Of a stretch of 64,000 nt of DNA, positions 21,301 through 33,676 are shown in pieces. Positions within the stretch are counted from its first letter, which is position 1. Every line of letters starts with the position of its first letter. The notes under the pieces were generated by a model. It was not told where the DNA came from and ran no database searches. It was given only the letters and a program-made list of their open reading frames with translations. The DNA comes from Meandrina meandrites (taxonomy: Eukaryota > Cnidaria > Anthozoa > Scleractinia > Meandrinidae), in assembly GCA_963693305.1 (NCBI GenBank), contig OY855905.1, positions 33,016,750-33,080,749 of the forward strand, written 5' to 3'. The translations under genes and the position numbers were made by a program.

Positions 21301-24300
21301 TCGCCGTTGTAGCTGCGTTGGACCTGCAAGTGTTAGTGGACTCACAAATTGAAGGCCACTGACACGTTTGGTAAGCAGGGAAAAAGCTGCATGAGCAGGT
21401 ACCTGACCAACCTATAATACACAGCAAGAGATCATCTCACCTGCTCTCCTGGTCAGCGTACATCTCCATCACCTCAGGGTTGATTGTCGGATCTACTACG
21501 ACCCAGGCTCCACCCCGCAGCTCTCCATTGGGAGGAAGATAGATGAACACTGGCTGCTCGTATTCTCTTAGAGCATCGACAATGTAGGCGCCATACTTCA
21601 ACACACTCTCGTACATGTCCTTCATTCCTGGCAAAACGAAAGAAATGGTTGTTAGCAACCGTTACTTCTAAGTGTACTAAGTAAGCTTGAAGGCGTTGTT
21701 TTGGTCTGTTCCTTTTAATTATGAGCAATCTACACAAAACAGATAATCTTGTGTAAAACAAAATTGGCGTACATTAGATTTATAGCAGCCCAACAAAAAA
21801 TCAATTTTAGCGTGAAACAATCCGTTTTAACCTTGTCCAGTTTCCACTGACCATACTCGGCTTGGCCTCTTGACATTTTGTTTGCCTTTTTCGACAGATT
21901 AGAAAAATTATTTACTAGTTGTAGGTAGCTATAGATCTTTTCTAAGAGCAGTTTACAAATGTGTATACAGCCCATAAGTCAAAGAGATTCAGTGGGTACC
22001 TCGCGGACGTAGTTAAGCATAATCGAAACTGTGAAGTCAGTAATTGGCAAAACAGACTTTTCGTGACATGGGTGACCTTTGAGTGTCGATATTATTTTGA
22101 TCCAGCTACGTATTCTCTTTACCTCCTGAGAAGCCCCTCCAGTTAGCAAAGATTATCAAGGGCAACTGCTCTTTGTTGAAGTCATGGATGGCTTGGGCAG
22201 TTTTGTAGGCCGAGTCTGGGTACCACACTTGGCCTGCTTGAGTAATGATCTGAAGAGAACAGAATTAAACATCAGGCTTCGAAGAAATTTAATCCCTTCA
22301 CTGATCATTAAAACATAGGCACGCTAAGCGTGCAGGAGTTATTTTTTCAATTGATTGGGTGGCTTGGGGTAAGACTGGATGTTAGTCCTGTTGGGATGGT
22401 TGAGCTATTTGTGCATGGTGCATCACTAACTACATAGCCCCTTGCCACAACTAAGAGGCATTTTTTGAAAAAAAAAAAAAGTTGCAAAATTTTTACGTGC
22501 AATTTGTTACGTCAAAAATGTTTCGTTCTATAGTAAATTTTTGTCATTTAGAAAAAACAAGAACTAATTTAATTGTCAAAATGTCACGAAATGACTTATT
22601 CTGTTAGCGCTTATTTTGTTGCTAGCTTTTTTACAACCGTAACGCGATACTTTCGTTTGTTACAGGATGCTTTTGTGTTTTTGTCAAACACTGTAAAACG
22701 ATACCTTTGTTTTTTTTAAAATGCATGTAACATGACACTTTGTTTTTCTTGAAAACACCATGTCTCCATTGAGTAATCGAAAAGTAATAAACGAAGTAAT
22801 AAACGAATCAAATCAAAAACTATATTTTTAGGAAAGCTTTTAAAGTGTAGTACACCTGGAGCATTTGTTTCCAGTCGTAAAGTAAATTTTCATTCAACAA
22901 ACAGGAACAAGAACTAAAGAATTCTACTAGTACACTAATGCAAATGCTGCAATGTGATTGGCTGAGCTATTGAACACTATCAGCCATTAGTGTGCAGTTG
23001 CCGAAGGTCGTCCACAAAATGCGACGTTTTTATCGTTTTTCCGAAGTTTTGGAAGGAAGTTTAAATGTAAATGGATAATAAAATTCCCGAGAAGACTAAA
23101 AGAAGGACATTAGCGGTTTCTTGACTTTAAAAGCTTGAAATTATTGAAAAACGGGTGCACGCGCGTAAACAACTGCAAATTTACCAAGGACAATTCAATG
23201 CGTGCGACTTTGTTAAAACGTTAAGTTTGATAATGCGTAAGAAAATAATTAGAAACCATTATTTGCGTTTATTTGAGTCAGAATTCTACTAAAACAATTA
23301 GATTATTCGCTCTCAATTTCTATGAGGTGATAGTTGATTCGGCCTGCGGCCTCATCAACTATCACCTCATAGAAATCTCGAGCTCATAATCTAATTGTTA
23401 ATTTTAGTTATCAAACTGTCACGGAATGACATGCTCTTATTCTAGCCTGTTGCCGCTATCGATCGTAGTTAATTTTAAAAGTACAACCATTTTAAAGTCA
23501 ATACCCATACCGGTTAATTAAATGTCTAAACGTGGTGTGGTATAAACATAAACGCTACTTGCCCGAGACTCAGCTAATCGCCGGAGCAAGACGCTAAAGA
23601 GACTAATTAAATTAATTGCGGTTTTCAGTTGGCGACACGGAGTCTCAAGCAGTATTAAATTTAAGAAGTTCCTTGTCACAAACTCTTAAAACAAGACGCC
23701 ACAACACACTCTGAAGAAGATTCCTTGCCATTTTTATGACACAGTATTGACATCACAATGAGAACATTACTCTTCAAATCTGCTTTGTGCAAATGCTTTA
23801 TGCAATTTCTACTACGGTCAGCGAAACTAGCACGTCCTAAAGGAACGCTTGAATGATAATTTAAGGCTGGTTCACACTACCGACGGAATCGGAAGCGGAG
23901 TCGGAATCGGAAGCGTAAGGAGCGTTCCGATCCAGTGTAAATCAAAAAATGGAATCGGAAGCGGAGTCGGAAGCTCGACGGAATCGGAGTCAGAAGGATC
24001 AGAAAAGTTTCTTTTACTTCCGATTCCGCTTCCGCTTCCGTCGCTTCCGATCCAGTGAGAACAAGGTGAACGGAATCGGAATCGGAATCGGAAGCAGAAT
24101 TATCAGCCACTCAAAAAACTATGTAGAGGTGTGTGTTATATTTTATTTAATGCATCTGGGACGTCGAACAAGTTTGTAGAACTCTCGCAATCACTATGAA
24201 AACCAAAATACAAAACTGACAACATATCGAAAGTAGAGCTCTCTGTCTGACGTACGAAGTTCTTTCACAAGGTTTCCAAATTCGCCTTGACTTTTCCTTT

Positions 24301-24788
24301 TTAAAAATACTCCACGTACCCGCAACCTTCTCCTTCTCTGGTTCCGTTGCAGATGTGTACTTCGTCGTATGAGAAGAAAAAGCAAAAGCAAATTAAAAGC
24401 AGCAGTCTCCCTTGATCTCCCGGGTCCGCCATCTTGAATGTCTGCAAATGAAAGCGAGGCTTACGATTCCGCTTCCGTCGCGCCGATTCACACTGGATCA
24501 GAACTTTCTTCCGATTCCGACTCTGCTTACGACTCCGCTTCCGTCGCTAGTGTAAAGCAGGCTTTAGTGTTGGGTCTTTGCTGGCGGCGTGTGCGTTGTA
24601 AGCAGGCGGGCGTTTCGAATCCGGGGTTAATTCACAACTCACCGATTCCGCCTCCTACAAATCGAAAATCTTGGAATGAAATCGCTCGCTGACAACTGTG
24701 TCAAATTACTTCCCCTTTATAAACTGCAATTTCATTGGTTCTGATATAGTACCTCAAACCTGATTGGTGTGACAAACAAACATACTTC

Positions 24789-24822
<34 letters not shown>

Positions 24823-27800
24823 TGACTGACTGACTGACTGACTGACTGACTTACTACAAGGTTCATCGCGCCGACTAAGAGTTATTTTTTTGAAAAAATA
24901 ACTCAAAAATAGTTGCTGCCAAATCAGCGCTCAAAACTACTGTACCTAAATTATGAAAATGGACAGTTTTAAGTTTGTACCTTGGCATCAGAATCAGGAT
25001 TGCCAGGATCAGCGGGAATCACAACTTCAACTGCTCTGGTTTCAACAGCAATTACTCCCATGGGAATACCACCCAGCCTACAAAAACAAACAAACAAACA
25101 AAAAAAGCACAGTAAGTCACACACCGCTTAATTAATAGCAAATACAACACTAGAAAATAGAAATGATCAGTTAAGTCAAAGAGGTCTCTACCTGGCTCTT
25201 CCACACACGACAGTCTTTGCCCATCCGTCCAAGGTTTCCACAAAAGAACCGCGGTCAAAGAACCCACTCAACCAAACATCTTTATTGTCTGAAAATCAAA
25301 GCAAATCGATACAATGCTGTGAACAATTCACCAAGATAGTAAAAAGTCTTTAATTGTTATCATAAAATACATGCTACATTTTTCACTGTGCACACACGTC
25401 TAAATGTATCTTTACCATGTGAAGCACGCTGCCGACCATGACAAGATTTGTTTGTAAATCATGGTTGGTCTCCATCATTTTCATGATGGAGATGAACACG
25501 GCTTTACCCTTATCTTGTCGACGCATTATGTGTTCTATTCAGTTTACGAAATATGAAAAATCTTTTAAATTATTAGGTCACAATTCATACCAGGATGTGG
25601 TGCTCCACAGATGAAGTGCCGAGGGTCATATGGAGCCTTTGGAGGAATGAACTCGATTTCCCTGTCAACAGGATCACTGGTCTTTATAATTGCCAGAGGG
25701 CCATTCTTGCACTACAGAAATGAAACAAGGTAAAATGTTCACTAAAGATATTAAATGAAGCAGCAAAGAGACAAGACACAGTGAATCACAGTAATTAAAT
25801 AAAAGAAATATGACTAAATCAGTTACTTCATAACTCCCTGTACTTACTTTAGGAACATACGAAAGCCACTGCATGATGGCAAAAATTCCTCCAAAATCAT
25901 CAGAGACCACCATGTGTGTTACACCTGGAGAGAATCGATTCAAAATAGTTTAAAATAAAATACAACGACAACTAAAAAGTGTAGTTCACTGCTAGTTATG
26001 TGGTACACTGAGCTGGCCATGAACTAAATATGGCTTTACAAATGAGGCCAACTTATGTTTACCAGCTGTTTTGTATAACATTACCTTAGCACTACCTCAT
26101 TTAACAAATAATTAAATTATAAAATTATCTCTGAATACCATTGTTGTGCATGATCTGAGGTCCTCCCAACTGAAGGTTTGAGGTGTACACTTGGCGTCCA
26201 AGAACCTTTGGGGAAAAATTGGAAGAAACAAAACCTTAACGCAAACGGTAATTGAAAAACGTAACGTGAGAATTTGTCTAATCGATAATCAGACATGAAC
26301 ACACGGTTATGACGTCATTTACCTTATTCAGAGCCCCAGCTCCAGTAAGAATGAGATGAGCATTATCAACTTGAATAACCCTCTGACCGAGACGAACCAG
26401 GTACGAGCCGATACCAACTGCTCGACACGTGACCTGAAACGATAAATCACAAGACTTGTAACTGCAATCCTAACATCACGAGTTTCTAATGGGGTAGATG
26501 TGTACTTTAACCAAGTGTGTTACAGGCCACCAGCCATGTATGCCGTGTTTCTTATGCGACCACAACACTTCAATTACTCGACACTTATTTATTGCCACCA
26601 CAAATTCAATTCAAGATCTGATTACACTGATCAGAATTCATCTGCGTGAACTATTCTGACCGTAACAGTATGAAAGGTTCCATATCAAGCAGAGTTCACT
26701 TGCCCATTAAGAACAAGCACTTATTACTACGGATGAGGTGCAGATTGCCAGGTCTACCTTTAACCTGAAAATCTCACAATTTCTTTTAATCTGACCTAAT
26801 CTGAAAAATGCACTTTCTCACGAACACTTTTCTTTGCGGTGAACATACTTTTCAACAATAAAATCTACAACTACTTACCAGGCTCATTGTGACAATGTCG
26901 TCATATGCAGCGGACATCTCTCCAGCGATCATTCCAGAACCTTTTAAGTTTTCCACACCAATACCATCGTCACGACCTAACGAAATGTACGTTACTCATC
27001 ATTATACAATCCAAAAGATAGCACAAGAGAGCACATACGAAATCCTTTTGCACAACACCACATTTGAATGGGCACTTGCCAGAAACAAGCAAGTTTTTTG
27101 TTGTAAGTACTTGCTTGGCAACCGGGCTCTACTGACTTTCGTTGTCTCCGCCAAACTTCATATTTTTTTGCTAGTCTGCAATACCAGATGTGTTCTTTAC
27201 GCGTTTGCATTTTGTATCGAAGTCAAACCTTGCTGTCTGTGTAGGTCAACATTTAGGTGAGGCAACAAAGGCTTACCTATGATATCAGTGACTTTGTATC
27301 TAGACTCGCCATCATCTTCGATCAGTTCAGCGTGCATAGAGTTAGTGGCACTTAACTGAAAACAGGGAGAAAAAGGTCAAAATAAGTCCCTCTGGTTCAC
27401 AATATCCAACAAGTGTGAAATGTCCATGCCATTCACCATCCCCGTTATTCGACGGTTTAAAACATATTTCTCACAAAAGAACATGGAGAATGAAGTTCAT
27501 CGCAACTGTCTGCATAATTGTATTGGAATGAAAACAAAACAAAATAAAACAAAAACAGAGTAATCTTAACTTATCCTCCTTTTCAATAGAAAGTGAGAAT
27601 AAGGCGCAGACTGATTCTGGCCATCTGATCAGTGATTTGGTGTTGGGACAGTGAATTACTGCAACCTACGAATGTAGTAACCGGAGCGCGAGCACTTAAA
27701 ACATTCCAAATCCGCAAGGGCGATTCATCTACCTTTTATCAATTTCAATTTCAACTTAGTAGAAATTGAGTGAGTCCGCTAGATACAGAGGCGTGGCTTA

Positions 27801-30800
27801 CATTTACTGAGGCAAATCATTGATAACTTCACAACACTCTTACCTTTTTGAAGTCACTTGGAGTGACATACAAATACTTGAAGCCCTGCAAAGACAAACA
27901 CATGTCAAACCGGGCACAACACGACTGATTCGGATGAACGAGTTTTTGAATTAAAAATCATTTACTGTACAGTATGTGGCCCTTGGTCCGCGAGTAAAAG
28001 TTATAATCTTAAATATCTTACCTGAATTAAAGCCTGATGGGCTGAAATTTTCCCTTAAGATAGATTTAATGTCTCTCGCTATAATTGCAAAGTGACAACT
28101 CCTTAACTCAAACATTTTTCGTGTAATTCAAAAAACAGTGTCCGTGCTCGCGGGTCCTTGGTCCGCAAATGTGGTCCTTCATCCGCGAATCATGTAAACA
28201 GCCTGAAAATTACTGTAAATCTCGACAATTTCCAAAAAAGAAACATCATTTGATCTATTCTTTATTATTCTTGGCATTTTTAAGCTTCAGTCTTTTTGTT
28301 GGAAGTCGTTGTGAGGTGCGTGTATGAAATAAAACCGGAGTATAAAATAAAACCGGAATTTCTTCAGATTTCTTTCAGACGAGAGTCTCCCACACAAACA
28401 CGCGTTTTTATTTCTTTTCTTTTACCTTTAAATATGAGTTTTGAAACACTGGATGCGAGAATAGATGCCGCAGCAACAATGTGCACACCCAGTGCTTATT
28501 ATTTTACTAAATTATTATTGTTTAAAACAAATATTTTATCCAAAGTCCTAGGTCGCGGACCAAGGACCCATACAAGAAAATTGTTGATAATTGTCAATAG
28601 TCGCTAAATCAAAAATTTGAAACTCTGCAGCAAATCTCTTCGCAGCAGCTGAAATCAGGTCATCTATTTACTTGTTCTCCAAAAAAAACACATTTTCCCG
28701 TTGCGTTGTATCTGTGCACTAGCTCAGTAAACGCGACCATCTAATTCACGGAGCAGCGAAAAGTTGAAATTTCAAGAAAGGCAATTTGACCTGTCTGTCG
28801 ACAAGCATGAATTCCTCACCGTAAACCGATAGTAAAAAAGCTGAAAAATTGCCATATTGAAGAAGAATAATCAATAAATCATTGGAAACATTCATTTCTT
28901 GCCGAATTTTAGTTATCACGGAAATATTAAATCATATTCGAAAAAGTCGCGGACCAAGGACCACATACTGTATTCGGTTGAAACATAATGTGTGACTATT
29001 TGTGGATGTTATTACAATATTATTAGTGGGCTAATATCTATAAAATGCAATGTGGTTTGGGCCCAGCTTACTTTGCGCTCAACAGACGGTAAGGTTTCAG
29101 CTGCTTACGAGCTGCTTACGAGCCAAGGGGCCCATCAGGCCGGAGCTTATCCCGGTTTCCGTAGCATGAAGCGACTAGGAGTATTTCTACTCCCCCCTGG
29201 ATGGGATGCTAGTCCATCGCAGGGTTACCCCCAGCAGTAAATTCGCCGGTACCCATTTATACACCTGGGTGGAGAGAGGCACTATGAGAGTAAAGTGTCT
29301 TTCCCAAGAACACAACGCCGTGCGCCGGCCAGGACTCGAACCCGGACTGCCCGATCCGGAGTCCAGTGCACCAACCATTAGGCCACCGCGCCTCCCACAA
29401 CAGACGGTAGTGAAACAAAAAAAAACATTGATTCACTGCCGTCTGTTACAAACATAGGCACGCTAAGCGTGCAGGAGTTATTTTTTCAATTGATTGGGTG
29501 GCTTGGGTTGTTGGTTCTGTTGGGATGGTTTAGTTCATGGGTTGTGCTATTTGTGCACGGTGCATCACTTACTACATAGTCCCTTCGACTAAGAGTTACT
29601 ATTTTTACGTGCAATTTGTTACGTCAAAACTGTTTCGTTCAATAGTAAATTTTTATCATTTAAAAAAAACAAGAACTAATTTAATTGGCAAAATGTCACG
29701 AAATGGCTTATTCTGTTTGCGCTTATTTTGTTGCTAGCTTTTTTACAACCGTAACGCGATACTTTTGTTTGTTACAGGATACTTTTGTATTTTTGTCAAA
29801 CACTGTAAAACAATACCTTTGTTTTTTTCAAAACGCATGTAACATGACACTTTTGTTTATCTCACTTTTGTAACATGATATTTTTGTTTTTCTTGAAAAC
29901 ACCATGTCTCCATTGAGTAATTGCAAAGTAATAAACGAAGTAATAATCGAATCAAATCAAAAACCATATTTTTAGGAAAGCTTTTAAAGCGTAGTACACC
30001 TGGAGTATTTGTTTCCTGTCGTAAATGTAAATTTTCATTCAACAAACAGGAACAAGAACTAATTAATTTTAGTTATCAAACTGTCACGGAATGACATGCT
30101 CTTATTCTAGCCTGTTGCCACTATCGATCGTAGTTAATTTTAAAAGCAAAACCATTTTAAAGTCAATACCCATACCGGTTAATTAAATGTCTAAACATGG
30201 TGTGTTTAAGGTATAAACATAAACGCTACTTGCCCGAGAGTCAGCGAATCGAGCAAGACGCTGAAGAGACTAATTAAATTAATTGCGGTTTTCAGTTGGC
30301 GATACGGAGTCTCAAGCAATATTAAATTTAGGAAGTTTCCTTGTCACAAACTCTTAAAACAAGAGGCCACAACACACTCTGAAGATTCCTTGCCATTTTT
30401 ATGACTCTTTGTGAGCACAGTGTTAACATCACAATGAGAACATTAATCTTCAAATCTGCTTTGTGCAAATGCTTTATGTGATTATCATTTCTACTACGGT
30501 CAGTGAAACTAGCCCGTCCTAAACGAACGCTCGAATAACATTTTAGTGTTTGGTCTTTTGCAGGCGGCGTGTGCGTTGTAAGCAGGCGAACGTTAAGCAA
30601 AATACGTTTCAAATCCATGATAATTCACAACTCACCAATTAAACTCTCAACGAAAACAAACTGCGACACATAATTTTGTCAGATTACTTCGCCTTTAAAA
30701 ACTGCAATTTGATTGGTTCTGATAGTACCTGAGACCTGATTGGTGTGAGATACAAACATACTCCACTGACTACACGGTCCATCGCGCCGACTAAGAGTTA

Positions 30801-33676
30801 TTTTTTGAAAAAATAACTCAAAAAGTGTCTACGAAAAATGGTGATTGTCATACTGAGCCTGATTAAGAAATCCCAGCATTTGCCCTAGTATAGCTACGGA
30901 AAACGATTTCTTCCCTTTTTCGACTGAAAATATTTAGTTTGAACTAAGGTCAAAGTCGAAGTTAAAATTAACAGCAAAACATGCTTTGAAACACGTGAAA
31001 TAAAAACCTTGAGTAACTATTAAGTAACTATCAATTCTGGATTAGCCTTGATCGCCTTAATCAGGTTCCCATCAAACAGGGCCACCTCTTCTTCTAGCAT
31101 CATCTGTAACATATATTAACTGAAACACAACCCTTAAACACTAGGAACATTTAGGAACATTCTTCTGACCTTCTCAGGAGCAAGAGGGTCATTCCATGCC
31201 ACCTTGAAATGATGCTTCACTTCCTCAGCTAGTCCAATACGAGCACCACTGTTGGCGGAGATGTACACAAATGGAATGCCTTGAGATCTTGCCATTTCAG
31301 AAGCTCTCTGAAAGTACAATAACGACAAAGAAAAGATTCAACCCTCACACCACGATTCACATATTTATCCACAATGGAAGCAATGGCTTATAATTTTCCC
31401 CACCATTTTTAACTAGCATCACCGTAAACTTCACTTTATCAACAAACGGACCCTCTACTGCAGCTGCAGCAGCGTTGAAAGAAATTAAGTTAAAAACACT
31501 ATCGGCTTTGAATTGATTTCCAGGAAATGATAGATGCCCGTGGTAATGTTGTCACACATCAGATAATTGAATTCCCTGACTGTTCCCTAACCATTTAAAG
31601 AGTTTAATTTTTTAGTTTCCTGACGGAACCCGGGATCACCAGTGACGTTAACAATCTACCAACCCGTATACTCATTTTTACTGAAAAGGCTAACTGTTGC
31701 TACTGAGCCAGAGCAATTCTCTTTCTTTTCAATAACTATTACAATACCTTGAAAAGCATGTCCTCTGGGGGTGCAAAGGAGCCAATCATGACAGTAATGT
31801 CATTGGCTACAACAATTATCTACAAAGACAAGGCCAACAAAATAATCATGATTATATCAAGATATCACAAGCATTCAAACTGGTCACAATTAATGTAATA
31901 TATTCCGATTAGGAGAGGGGGGGGGGGGGGGGGGGTAATTTCTCCCAAACCCTGGTTTTTAGTTGTATATGAGAGCACATACTTACCTCACGTCCTTCCG
32001 GACAATCGGGCGTCACACACTCCATTCTCCACGCTATCATGCCAATCTAAAAGTAGCACAGGACATTTCTCAACAATTTGCAATTTACTGTCTCCCAAGT
32101 GACCAAACAGAGCTGAATTCCAAACGTGATTATGACCGACAGTTCATGGTACTTACTGTGTTCTCTCCGTGCAGTCTGTTTATTGGCATAATTTGGTCAT
32201 TCTCATCCAGAACATACTCTGTCACTTTCAGCTGGAAACAAAAAAAAAAAAAATGAGAAACAAAAAGTTATGATAAGATGAAGCTAAGGCATCCCTCAGG
32301 ACAAAGAATGCTTTGTTACATGACACCAAACTACGTTATTGTACAAAACACAAAACTCTTGACATGTTTGGCTAGGTACAAAGCAGATTATAAAGACAAT
32401 CAGCTATCAACATGCACATCTTTATAAAGATGAAATGTTCATTTGTCACGAGCGTGGGACAAAAAATCCCGAGTCCCAATCGGTAATCGAACCCATGGGC
32501 TCCCAGATACCGGTTGGGCACTCTAACCACTGAGCTACGAGAGATTCTTGGGGAGCTAGGCCATTTACTACACGCTCGAGACAAATGAACATTTCATCTT
32601 TATCATTTATTAGCCGAGCTTAAAATTGCCCATCTTTCATTATTTATGCCCATCTTTATCGACAAAGGTGTCTATGATTAATAGTTCAAAAGCATTTTAA
32701 CATGGCTTTAAGTATAACCACGGTTGAACTTCTGCCTTTACTCCAACAAAATTGTTAACACATCTGACACAACAGATGCATGTATTTTGTCGCGAACGTA
32801 AGCAAGATAACTTTTAAAATAGTTAAGAAGTTGAGAGCTGTATGAGAGTAAACTTACAACATCGTTGGGAGTTTTATCCCCCGTGTGATCAGTGCACCAC
32901 TGTTTCCATTGTCGCACAATGGCCTGATGAAGAAAAGCGACATTTAAAAAAACACGTATAAAAAAAACGTATTCCTGAATAGCAACTGACAGAAAACCTA
33001 TGACATAACGAAGCTGACACCACTGACAAAAATGTTCCACACACTGCTGTTCTAGAAGAAACCCTTGAACATCTAGAGAGCACAATACCGTGACAGCAAT
33101 GTTAACATTACATATTACATAGTAACAATGGTGGCCTGTGAGGTTTACATTACCTAAAGACAATCTATTCAAGATGACCAACTGTAAACTGTGTAAAGAT
33201 CTATATTTCTAGAGCGATATTTTATCTAATCACCTGTTGGAAAAGCTCAGGGAAGTCATACACATATGTGGTTCCAAGAGACTGTGCATTAAAGCGTTTC
33301 AGCTGAAGACAGATAAAAAGTAGATTAGTTATCGACGTCAAGCACGCCTGTCAGAAACAAACTCTTTGTAAGGCCGAAATATCAACTGACAACGGCATTC
33401 CAGAAAGAAACAGAAAATATTTACATTATATAGTAAAAAATCTTTCACAATACGTCTTCAAAATACACCTTAATGCTCTCAGCATCTCAGTGGCGAAACA
33501 ATAATTGTTAAGTATAATTAAGACTATAATAATATGTTGATGAAAGCACACATGAGCGATTGTGTGAAAAGTATGTCCACCATATTTACCTGTAAATGAT
33601 CCTTGGTGACGTAAGGTGTGCTGACAGGAAGGCCATGGTGAGGGCCCTGTTTCTGATCATAGGACTCGAACACTAT
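18365..33676 (-). CDS. ACACA: Acetyl-CoA carboxylase exons 47-71: carboxyltransferase domain
   Basis: Exons in gene order: 33590-33676, 33234-33302, 32858-32923, 32157-32231, 31987-32046, 31748-31819, 31170-31307, 27844-27885, 27277-27355, 26879-26976, 26323-26433, 26139-26205, 25848-25924, 25591-25711, 25192-25288, 24981-25077, 22123-22249, 21441-21627, 21017-21138, 20310-20389, 19911-19976, 19472-19572, 19329-19398, 19110-19240, 18365-18518. Key segments are [75 protein letters not shown] and [11 protein letters not shown], matching the acetyl-CoA and biotin sites of known enzymes. The protein ends a little after ILAAMDS with a Ser/Asn-rich tail and TAA at 18365. Confidence 0.95.

Larger units (their letters stand above)
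22311..24909. mobile_element. Helitron2-like non-autonomous element, copy 1 (2.6 kb)
   Basis: Left edge AAACATAGGCACGCTAAGCG carries a GCACGCTAAGCGTGC palindrome, then GAGTTATTTTTTCAA. The right edge ends with GAGTTATTTTTTTG...AACTCAAAAA, so GAGTTATTTTTTCAA is an inverted repeat placed at one terminus and about 22 bp inside the other, next to a hairpin. That asymmetric arrangement is known for Helitron2/Helentron elements. Copy 2 (29450-30824) shares both edges and long internal stretches. Copy 1 differs by three additions: a palindrome-bearing insert (about 22917-23398), a nested MITE (23864-24563) and an ACTG array. It has no coding capacity and sits in a carboxylase intron. The Helitron class is inferred from end structure only. 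Confidence 0.7.

Noticed and set aside
23849..24179. Frames rich in SESEAE/RFRFRF repeats on both strands
   Set aside because: They translate the GGAATC/GGAAGC satellite of the nested MITE.
28296..28607. 103-residue open frame inside the 1.0-kb TIR element
   Set aside because: No transposase motif or other similarity, and the sequence is within a non-autonomous element in an intron.
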